A stretch of 38,240 nucleotides of DNA from Haplosporangium gracile. Taxonomy: Eukaryota > Mortierellomycota > Mortierellomycetes > Mortierellales > Mortierellaceae. The stretch is from positions 1 through 38,240 of the forward strand of contig JAAAUF010000350.1 of assembly GCA_015499985.1 (NCBI GenBank), read 5' to 3'. Below are positions 14,599 through 24,463 of this stretch, one piece after another (the stretch's first letter is position 1; the number at the start of each line of letters is the position of its first letter). A program made the translations under genes and the position numbers. The notes below the pieces were generated by a model. That model was not told where the DNA came from. It did no database searches and was given only the letters and a program-made list of their open reading frames with translations.

Positions 14599-15813
14599 TT
14601 TCGCTCTCTCTCTGATTTTATCTCGCACTTTCTCTCGCTCATCCCTTGAATTATTATGAGGCACGTACCATGTGCAGTGCACAAGGGCTATTCATGCCCA
14701 TGTCGGTGAATCCATCTTATGTATCCGCGGAAAGAACGACAAAAAGAATAAAATGTACATAGGACTTCAGTTGACAGAACAATGACTTAAAAAAATGAAA
14801 TGTTCTAGGAAACAGAGCTATCCACGCGAGGCACCAGTCGGCCGACGTTTTTTTGCCAGAGCAAGGAGAGATGCCATGAGGAGTGGAAAACAGCGTTGCA
14901 GTGTTGTGACCAACTCCAAACAAGGGACCGGCCTTTTTTTTCTTTCAGTTAGACGGTGGAGCGGATGAAATGAAATGCGAGAGAAGCATGAGAAAGAAAA
15001 AAGCCGTTGTTATTTTTTTCTCTTGGAAAAGGAAATTCTTCTTCGTCTCCTGCCTCCTTTCACTCCTTTTTGATGAGGCGGGAAAGGAAATGATCCAATG
15101 TCCCATTCTCAAGCACATTTCAAAGTACAAGACATGCTACGTCGAGGGGGTTTAGTCTTTCACCATACGTTATGTATTCTTCCTTTTCGTTCTTGCTCTG
15201 CCGATCTTCTCATACCATGTACAACTCTGCTTTCTCTCAGGTTAACCGTCTAGGACTGGAGAGCGGGCACATGATCGATAGGAAAATGGCCCCATCCAAT
15301 TCAAAATGGTCATACTATGCCATGCCTGCTCTGTGCGCCTTCTTTGTCCACGATCCGATCCAAGATTTCCGTCCATGCTGTTCGAGATCGTCGTTCGAGC
15401 TAGAAATCCTTATTCATACATACTCAGACGCGTGTACAGAAAAAAAATTAGAGAACAAGCTTGAGGGAGGATATTAGTATTGGGTTTCCATCCCTTGAAT
15501 ATATTGTGCTCGCGTAATACGAGTGAGTGACCCATGACGAACAATGATGAAAGCATGGCGACGCTTGCTTGTTGTTGTTGTAATATCATTTTTCATTATT
15601 CTTGATGATCTCTCTTAGTTAATGTCATCGAGATATTTTTTTCTCTGTCTTTCCAGTGAGAAGAAGAATGAAGGAGCAAACGACATTAGACCCCTCACCC
15701 TTTCCTTCACTCTCCCCCTCTTCTTTTTCCCTCTATTTCCCTGCCCCTTCCTTTCTTCCTTCTCTCCCCAGTTGTGGAAAAAGCCGGCCTGTATTTCTTT
15801 TAGTTAAAGGGGG

Positions 15814-15814
<1 letters not shown>

Positions 15815-15851
<37 letters not shown>
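15815..15851. repeat. (GA)n microsatellite, 37 bp
   Basis: Perfect GA run, one of the longest in the window, lying just downstream of a CT-rich tract of about 85 bp. Confidence 0.9.
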
Positions 15852-15853
<2 letters not shown>

Positions 15854-17339
15854 AATCTTCCGTTGAGGGACGAGACAAACAGGTTTATCGTTTCTTCATC
15901 TCGTAGTACCCCCCTTCCAATCGAGCCATCATCTAGCAGCGTGTATTTTTTTTGTTCAACCGCGGGTCTCGTTTCGTAATCCTCAAGCTCCTTTTGTCCA
16001 GAGGTTAATTTTCGACCTTTTTGTGCCTTTGGTAAACCCCTTCGCCTTTCTTCTCTCCTTTTCCATTTTTACCTTTGCCCTTTTCTTTCCCCACCCTCCC
16101 CTTGCCTTTTTCCAATTCATTTCATTTCATTCTTGTTCAACTGTTTCTCAATCTAAAAAATCCTTTGTCAACTTTGTTGAGAACGAGAACAATTTATTAG
16201 TATGGGTAAAAGTTCAGAAAAGAAACTGGTAACGTGGGCTAATTGGGTGGTGAGTGAGGAATGCTCCGCTTCTTTTTTTTTGCTCACCAAATAAATCGCC
16301 CTTTTCACTTCCTGCGAGTAAAACGGAACGGATGCCTTTTTTTATGTTTGTGCGCACAGTCCCAGTTGCGGAGACATAATATTCGAGATTTTGTTTGAGC
16401 ACAGGCCAATCCGCGCAAGTTACAGAAAAAATTGAGAGCGTTTTTTGTTAGGCACGAGAGCGGGAACAAGCTGTGTGTCCACGTATGCCTGATGATATCG
16501 AATTGGCAAGCAAAAGGTAAGTGAGCCAGCTAATTAGAGATAGCGAAATGAGACATGACATGACATGGCATGGCATAGCATGAACAAGCGACGAAAAAAG
16601 TAAAATAAAGGATAAAAGTAGCATAGGAGTTGATGTTTTTGAGACTGTAGGATAAGGCGGGAAGATATTGCTACCAATAAACAGGAATCGCGAGGAACGA
16701 ATCGAACCGCGCTGCAGAGTTTGTTGATTAATGATCAACCTTTTTTTGGTTCACTGATAAAACCCAAGGCGCATCAACCTGAAACCAAAGACGCGACCGG
16801 TGAGACATGTCGCGTTTTGACCTCGTACCTTATTTTTTTCTTTTTTTTTCTGCGGCAAAGATTAAAAAGAAAGTGTGACTAGGATTGTCTGAACGGATGA
16901 GATGCATTTGGCCGTTCATGTGGCTGCTAATACATTCTCCTTTTGCCTTTTTTTATTTCGCCGAGTTCATTCTCTGTATGATGTACGCGCGCTTAGCCCT
17001 TTTCTTTTTTTTTTCTGAATGTGCTTCTTTCCGTCGGTAATGTAATACGAGTGATACGGACACAAAGAATGGGAGAAATGGTTTTGGTCTTTTCATTGCC
17101 GCTATCTCGACCTTTATCCCACATTCACTAGGCCTATCGTAACGTTTCTTTTTTTTTTGCTTGCCTTTTTCTTGTTCATGTTGTTACTTTCTTGACAAAC
17201 TTAGTAATTGATATATGTGCGTGCACGCGTGCATCAGTCAAAAAAAGACATGAAATAGCCCAACGAATGAACCCACGATTAAACTTACATTTGAGTTTTT
17301 GCATGCATCCTCCTGCGACTTTGTGGCAGTGGATCACTT

Positions 17340-18984
17340 CTTTTTTTGTTCACACCATCATAATGTTCATTTTCTTTCTTTTCAGCTATTATATTATTTC
17401 CTTTCTTGCTCCCTTCCGTCCTTTTGTTCTTCCTCTTCCTCCTCTTTTTTCGACCTGTCTCCGTGGAAGCGAGTGTATGTGTGTATGAATGTATGTGTGT
17501 CACTCTTCTCTTACTCTCTCTCCCTCTTTCTCCTTCTTATTCTCTTTCACTTTTTCCTCGCTCTCATTTTCTCCCCCCCCGTCCTCCTCCGTCTCTTCGA
17601 CTCTCGTTGTCCTGAATTTGTTTGTTTACTCTTCTTTTTCGATCTGTCGGTTCTCGTTAGGCCTTTTTATTCTATTGTTGTTGTTTAGTTGTTTGTTTGT
17701 TAGCGAGTCTGTTTTCTCTCTCCTCTTCATTTCTTCTCATAGTTTGCCTTCTTGACGGATGGATGCCTACATTCATATCCCCATTCGTGTCGTCGCGCTC
17801 ACTTACACTTTATAGTATCTTGCATCTATCCGATTCACTCATTTATTAATTCATCCATTCTCCATCGATATTCACGCTCTTCTTGTCTATCTTTTTTCTC
17901 TTTTCTTTTTCCTTTTCCTTTTTCCTCCTTCTCTTTCCTTTCTTCTTTCTTCATCCCTTTGAACAAGCTCAGTCTTTCTACTCTCTTTTTTAGCTCTCTT
18001 CCTTTTGGTAAATATATACAAAACACGCTCTACACACATGCCTCATCATCCTACATGATACTTCCTTTTGAGCTTCATTCTAGGGCCTCTTTTTTCAGTT
18101 TCATATTTCCTTGAACCCCACTTTTTGTCCCTTGGTTCTTCTCCCTTTCCCTCGCTTCCTCTTTTCCCTCTTTTCCCTCCCTCCTGTCCCTTGCTCTCTC
18201 CTCTCATCATATTGTGTCGTGTCGGACACCACGCATTCTTTAATTCATTCATTCATTTTCTTCTTTTTTCTTACTACACCTTTTCTTGACCTAGATCTCC
18301 CTCACCCCATCCCGCCCCTACGACTTCAACTACCCTTTTGTTCATATCCACTTAACACCAATTCGCAGTAGCCCTCCTTCTCTTCTCTCTACTTCTCTTC
18401 TCCTCTACTTTCGACTCACAACTTTGTCAGTCCCCTTCCTGCCCCATAGCCTCATCATCCCCTCCAAGACAACCAACACCACGCAGAACGCATCCCGCTC
18501 TCTTTTTGTCTTCTCTTTCACCTTTTCATTTTCACCTTTGCAATCCCCCTCGCCAGTTGTACCCTATGCCACAGCCTTCTTTCGTTCCTTGCTCATACCC
18601 TCATTTGTTTCTTCGCTTTCTTCCTCATTCTCTGCATTCAACCCACACTTGATTCACTCGATCTCTCATTCCATTACGCCCATTCCACTCACCCTCCTCT
18701 CCCCTCATTCCATTTTCTCTGTGACCTGACAGTCCACTTTTTTTCACGCTTCTTGTTTCTTGATTTCCCATCGAACGCACCAAACCCTCAAATCCTTTTT
18801 TTTCCAACATTTTTATATTTCACCCACCACCGTCTCCTTCCCAACACTCCTCCCTATCCTACGTTTCTTTTCTTCGAGTTATCCCTGTTTTTTCAACGGG
18901 CGTTAGTCAATTGAGTCCTTGGACCGAGCGCGCGCCATCGGATACAAAACCCACCCTTACACTCCCGCAACACCATTCACAAAG
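17340..18984 (+). promoter_or_regulatory. Very long CT-rich tract, probable promoter/5' leader of the 1483-aa gene
   Basis: About 1.5 kb in which the plus strand is overwhelmingly C and T, ending at about 18890. A purine-richer patch and then an A/C-rich stretch (CCCACCCTTACACTCCCGCAACACC) follow, closely resembling the leaders found right before start codons elsewhere in the window. By analogy this is an expanded version of the local promoter style, with transcription starting toward its right end. ORFs inside it are composition artefacts (Ser/Phe/Pro/Leu only). Functional meaning is inferred. Confidence 0.4.
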
Positions 18985-19539
18985 GCAAGTTTGATCGGAT
19001 GGTGGGTGTTACACGCGCGAGAGACTCAGGGTTTTGCTTAACCTTTTTTTCAGCTCAATAACTCATTCAGAGCGTTTAAAAAAAGAGTTGACCAATTATC
19101 GGCTCCTTTATGTGGGGCGTGTAAGGAGTGTATAGCGTTGTCAATGCACGTCTATCATCCGTCTCCGCTTTCCTCTCGCCGCTCTCGTTTCACTTCTTGT
19201 ACCTTGCTGATCAAAAACAGTTCTTGCAATGCAATGAACTTTTTTTGTGTCATTCATATCAGCATTAGACTGATGAAGAAGGGACTTAAACTGAGCACAG
19301 ACATAAGGTCCCTAGACGCTGTTTGCTCTTGCTCTAAAACAGCAACAATAACGAAAGAGATTGTTAGAAAGTGTATTTTTATTTTATTCTTTTGGCTGTC
19401 CATCGATCTCCTTCATATCCAGGAACACGGACCACGGCCCCCTTCAAAACCTTCCACCCTTTTTTAGGTGTGCTAGTATGCACATACAACCTTACCACAT
19501 AGATGATGCACACGACACGCGCACCACATAGCAATACAC

Positions 19540-19577
<38 letters not shown>

Positions 19578-19747
19578 GACGCGCTTTAAAATTCTGTGCG
19601 TCCAGGGATCCCAATGCACCCATGTCCAAAATAGCTGACCCTTTTTTCGATGTCTATCTATTATCCATCTATCCATCTTCACCATTCTCTCCATCTGAAC
19701 TATTGCCTACCTGGCTGCTCACCTTCTGGGCGTTCAACAAAAATAGG
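18985..19747 (+). other. Possible GC-AG intron in the 5'UTR of the 1483-aa gene
   Basis: AAAG followed by GCAAGT at 18985 fits the strong consensus of GC-type donors, and an AAAATAG acceptor lies at 19741-19747. Removing it would join an A/C-rich leader to a CT/C-rich leader that ends at the ATG, and would remove several upstream ATGs and a GA microsatellite from the mRNA. This is inference from sequence signals only; other acceptors are possible. Confidence 0.3.
19542..19574. repeat. (AG)n microsatellite, 33 bp
   Basis: Perfect AG run about 260 bp upstream of the large ORF, within the proposed 5'UTR intron. Confidence 0.9.
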
Positions 19748-19833
19748 TTCTTGACTCTCCACTGCGCCCATTTCCTCCATTAAGCAATACAGATCCTTAC
19801 GACCCATACCTTCCCCTCTCTCCCTTGCCCACC

Positions 19834-22603
19834 ATGCCCACCATCATGAGCCAAAACGTTGTTCGGCCCGAAGACTACAAGACCGACACAACCGCCGTGA
19901 GCGACACACCTCTTCCTTCAATGGATTCCCACCAATTGCGCGACCACAGCAGTGGGAATGGCAGGATTGTCAAGGGTTCAACAATCGCATCCGACTCGTC
20001 ACAAGTGGCGGCAATGGCTGCAGTAACGGCGCCATCGAGAGCGCTCCATATCACGCCCTCTTTAGGGTCTAGACACCACACAAAGACACGACCACTGGCT
20101 ATCCAGACAACTTCCCTCCATACCATTGGCAAATTCAGCGATAATAATAGCAATAACGTCAACAACAGTAACAGCCATCATAACACTGCCAATTCGGAAT
20201 CAACTCCATCTTCTACCACTGCCACCCCTTCCTCCAGCATCACTCCTCCTTCCAGCACCGCATCTTCCACCTCTTCCACAACCAGTTCACCCATGAGCCA
20301 TATTCGCCGATGGACCTCCAGCCTCTCCTCCTCCTCAAGGTCAAACTCCAAGAGCACCGCAAAAGTGAGGACGATTGGTCCCATTAGTGGACCCAAGCCC
20401 CTCACCACCCCCGCTCCTTATGCCTGCACACCCCTTCCTTATTTCGACCTCCCTACTCCCGACCATTTCCCTGTTTCTGCTTCAGCTACTCAGCAATATA
20501 GCCCGAGGAGCTCTCCTCATTCCGATTGCCTTGTCCCTCGATCGCCCGCCAAATCTGCGACCTCCTGCCCTGACCTTCCTGTTGGTCCACAGGCGTCCGA
20601 GTACTATTCGAACGTGTTGGCTCCCATCGGCACGTATGCCAGTCTTAATAGAAGTCAGCGCACAAGTTGGAAAGACCGCCTGTTCAACTCTAATCCCAAA
20701 AAACAGGACAGGCGCGCCAGCACCAACTCGAATGTCGACGACGATTATGAGTGGTCTTCAAATCAAGAAACTGACGCCAGCAGCAGTAATTCGGCAGCTG
20801 CAACAACTACATCTTCTTCATCAACCACACCGACAGCATTCGCCACATCACCGACAGAAAAGCAGCCAGCACGGCCTAGAATACGCATCTCGCCCCCGCT
20901 GACGCAACCCGTGCTCCCTGCTAATCAAAAGACGGTGCCCATCATGCAGAGCCCCCTGATGAGCCCCACAGATGACCTCTTTGGCCCAGACACGTTCGAC
21001 CCCTTCAAAATTGCCCCCAAGAGTAAAGCTGCAGCATCTGGCCCCGTATCGATGATGATGATGATGGGGGCTCCTGCAGATAAAGTCGTGCTTCCGCCAG
21101 CAAATCCTTCCTCTACCCCTTCTGCTCTCTCTCCCTATGAGCAGAGAAGCCGACCGACTATCGATACCCAAATCAAGCCCTCTGCCACCTCTGCCTACCA
21201 ACTGTTGACGCCACCCTCGTCGCACTCATCCGAAGATTCCTTCCCCTTTGCTTCGCCCACTTCCTCATCATCAACTGACGAGGATAAGGACGAGTCCGCA
21301 TTAACACCATCGGAAGTGACCGGAAGCAAGACATTAGATAAGCTTGAGGATGCAGTGCTTGACTTTGCTGCTAGCTTATGTGAGGGCTTGGTATCCGACT
21401 TTGTGATGCCACCATCGTACTTTGACCAGCATAACCTGAGACTTGCATTTGAAGATGCCTACCCACGCGCCGACCCTGACATGATGCCCAAGGTCGTCCC
21501 CATTTCTTCACCTCCTCCGTCTCCTCCTTCCCCTCGCTCTCCTGTGTGTTCTCGTTTACCACAAAGCAAAGTCAGCCTGAAGAATCGCTCCTTAAAGTCA
21601 ACCTCGACGTACTCGACCGATTCGGACTCGTCATCGTCGTCAATCGAATCAGAGGAAGAGTCATCCGATGATGATTCGTCGCTCTCGCCCGTGAGCGGAG
21701 CATCGTTCTTCTCCACCATGCCTCCAACGACCGGACATACCTCCAGACTGCATCGTTCGACCGCGCTCATAAAGTCTGGTGGGATCAAGATCCCTAGTAG
21801 TCTGATGACACTCTTGCCCACTGGCTCCTCGAACAAGTGCAAGACTACTTCTGTGTCTCCTTTGACCACACCCCTAGTGAGTCCACCCTTGGCCCATGCC
21901 GAGATCGCCTCAAGCCAGATGACCAATCTTGCCCTTGGTGCTGCTAGTCTGACACCTCCAGGAATGGTCGTGGCTCTGGCGGACCCAAGGGCGATGATGC
22001 TCAAGCGATTAGCCTACGTCCACACTTTGCGCAAGCTCCGCGAGCGGGAAAGACGGCCCTTCCACCATGCGGTGTTGTTGCATTTGATCCTTTTGCAGCT
22101 TCGTAGAGGGATCACAACCAGGCACTGCAGCGAGATCGCAGAGTTCTATGTGGCCATGTCGGCCGCTCAGTTCCCACCTCGACTTGATATTGCCAACACG
22201 ATGACCATGGCTCAACAGCAGCGGAGCAAACTTCAACAACAGCAGCAGCTCTTGTCACAACAACCACCGTTGTCGCAGATCCCTGGCCTCGCTTCTCCAG
22301 CCGAGTCTGTCCAAGAGTCTGTAATCCCTATGCGTTCGTCCTCCAGGACCACATCCACTTCAACATCAACTTCGGGAGACAAGGAACCCAAATCGAAGCG
22401 ACCGCTTGTGTTTTCGCTCCAGAGTTGCAATCTGGTCAACAAGAGCAGCAGCAACAACAGCGGCGAATCTGGATGGTCACCCAACTCAACAACAGCCCCC
22501 GCTGCGGCAACACCAGCACCCTCTCAAATCTCGGTCTCCAAAGAGCGACCCTCCCTTCTGCGGATCCCGACCTATCCGCTTATCAATCTAGAGAAGAATT
22601 CCC

Positions 22604-22647
<44 letters not shown>

Positions 22648-24285
22648 ACTACTCTGACACCTTCCGCCACCCGCAAGAATCTGGCCGCTGTTGTCGATGC
22701 TGCCTCAGAAAATGACCAAGGAGCTGAAGAAAGCAATGTCTACTTTCAGTCTGGATTGGTCCAGCCGGCTTCAACCGTCATCCTCCCCAAGAGAACGACG
22801 GGGCGAAAGGGATTGCTTTATCAGCAACAGCTTCAGCTCCGGATGAGACGGCAGATGCCAATGATGGGTGGAAACGGTGGCACAGATCAAACTACTGCTG
22901 GAGTCTCTGAGCAGGATCTGACTTGGTTGCAATCCCAGCTTGTGGATTCCCGACCTCGCTTCGCCACCTCAACATTCACGACTGTTCGGTCTGGCCGGTC
23001 TGATGTTGTCACTCGTCCTTTGGTCCCTCTGATGACCGTGAAGGTGCCATCTGCCACCTCGGAGAGCTCATCAGCCTGGAGCTCCTTCCCTTTTGGACCC
23101 TTTGGTCATCGTGGTCAGGCTCCTGCTACGGCAACCACCTCCGCCACGGCTTCTACATCGTCAGGAGCAACAACGTCGCCAGCTCAGGATGACAATGGGT
23201 CTCTGCCAGCTGGACTCCTCACGCCTCCACTCTCGCCTCTCTTCCGCAAGTCCTTCTCAGCGGCCACCTCCAACCCCACTACGACCCCCACCACTCTTGT
23301 AACCTCGACAAGATCTGTCAATACAACTAATAACAGTAATCTTAATATCAGTATACCACGACTCTTGCCACCAAGTACAACTCCTACTACAAGCAACAAC
23401 AACAACGGTAACAACTTGAGCAACAACAACAATAAGCGACCGTCATATACTGCTCAAGGCCACCATTCGCTATCTTCCTCTTCCACTGCCACCTTTCCAT
23501 CCCACCACACCCGCGTCGTGTCTGCAGGATCAGTCTCCTCCTACCCACTGCCCCATATCCAGAACTCCTATCATACGATTGGTTATCTGGAGGATCAGGC
23601 AGTTCATGCTCGCAGTCGGTTCGGTCTTGACGGTAATTCCTCTGGTCGTGGATCGCCCCCTCCTCTGCCACCTTCGTCTGCGTCCTCCTTGTCCCGTAAG
23701 CAACAGCTGCAGCTTGGGTTGCCTTCTCCTCCCTTGTCGCCTACTCTTGATGCCGAGCGTCACGCCACAGCTATGCTTTCGACTGTCAGTGCGTCGATGA
23801 ACCCAAACATTCAGTCTGCCAAGGAGGCCAACCTCCCTCAGCGATCACTTTCCAGTGGCGAATATCATGTTCAGCAACTTGGCATGATCATGGGTAGCGG
23901 TAACAACGATGGTGTTGCTGCTTCCGGAGTCGCCGGAGGTCGGTCGGAGAACATTGCCTGGATCATGAGGGCACCCTCCCCAGTTAACCAGCACGGTCTT
24001 CAGACGAGGCATAGTATGGACGACATGAGGCATCATTGTCACTGGAAGCCGTCCTCTTCTTCTGCAACTGCTGCCGCTTCTTCGCCTGCTGTGTCCGTTT
24101 CAGCGACTGCTGCTCCACCAAGCGCTGTGACAGTTGGTGGTGGACCCGCCAACAAGAAGTCGATAACGAGGTCGTCGGCAAAGGGAGGAGATTTTTCACC
24201 GGAGGAGTCTGAGGAGGAGGAGGATGTGCCATTGGCGTTTGTGCAGCGGAGGATATCGAGTGACACTTTTCGGTCCATAGCATAA
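19834..24285 (+). CDS. Uncharacterised 1483-residue Ser/Thr/Pro/Asn-rich protein
   Basis: A single long exon starting at the ATG in a CCCACCATG context; the open frame extends slightly upstream only through a TTG. No domain is recognised. Most of the protein is low complexity: Ser/Thr/Pro blocks, Gln runs, and 14 consecutive Asn (codons 22606-22647). Two ordered-looking islands stand out. Residues about 502-549 (LEDAVLDFAASLCEGL..PPSYFDQHNLRLAFEDAYPR) look helical. Residues about 720-795 (MMLKRLAYVHTLRKLRERERRPFHHAVLLHLILLQLRRG) form a strongly basic, hydrophobic helix region. The C-terminus carries an acidic patch followed by DVPLAFVQRR. There is no signal peptide or clear membrane segment. 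This composition is typical of fungal regulators or cell-polarity/signalling scaffolds, but no function can be assigned. The unusually long upstream region suggests complex regulation. Confidence 0.85.
22606..22647 (+). repeat. Poly-Asn (AAC)n trinucleotide repeat in coding sequence
   Basis: Thirteen AAC codons and one AAT encode 14 asparagines, a likely length-polymorphic tract. Smaller Asn-rich patches lie at about 20140-20175 and 23390-23435 of the same gene. Confidence 0.9.
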
Positions 24286-24463
24286 CGTAATCGTCTTGTT
24301 TTTTCTTTTGTTTTTTTGACTTCATATTTGCAGAAAAAAATAATCCATCTTACCATTAATAACAACCATGGAGCCATTACTTGGCCACCAATAACACTCA
24401 ACGTATCAAGGCGTCTGTGCAAATGTTTTTTGATTTGAATAATGTACAAAGCTACGCGTAGAT
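24286..24463. other. Convergent 3' region
   Basis: 178 bp between the stop codons of the 1483-aa gene and the aminopeptidase P gene. It contains T runs after 24297 and an A run at about 24334 but no perfect AATAAA on either strand. Confidence 0.6.

Larger units (their letters stand above)
13371..17339. other. Gene-free region, microsatellite-rich
   Basis: Nearly 4 kb with no ORF that looks like protein. The open frames are short and made of Ser/Leu/Phe/Pro or Arg/Glu runs reflecting CT- or GA-rich DNA. It holds the 3'UTR of the ULS1-like gene, several GA and CA microsatellites, and CT-rich patches at about 13785-13850, 15690-15775 and 16020-16130 like those found at gene starts here. Many T runs of 7-10 nt are present. 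Upstream regulatory DNA, an unannotated non-coding transcript, or decayed sequence are all possible. Confidence 0.5.

Noticed and set aside
16448..16738. 96-residue hydrophobic minus-strand ORF
   Set aside because: No recognisable motif, no leader of the local type, and an ATGAC/ATGGC short repeat inside it suggests non-coding DNA.
16690..16745. tRNA-like pattern on the minus strand (B-box-like GGTTCGATTC plus a 5-bp stem with 7-nt loop)
   Set aside because: No acceptor stem, T-stem does not pair, the variable region is too long, the loop lacks T at position 33, and no A box is found.
15514..17054. Repeated 13-mer GTAATACGAGTGA at 15514 and 17042
   Set aside because: One exact 13-bp match within 6.5 kb is expected by chance about a third of the time, and flanks do not match.
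17299..18729. Several plus-strand ORFs of 60-130 residues
   Set aside because: They contain almost only Ser, Phe, Leu, Pro and Cys, overlap each other in different frames and simply reflect CT-rich DNA lacking stop codons.
19825..19833. Start of the 1483-aa gene at 19825
   Set aside because: That codon is TTG. The ATG at 19834 sits in an ideal CCCACCATG context.
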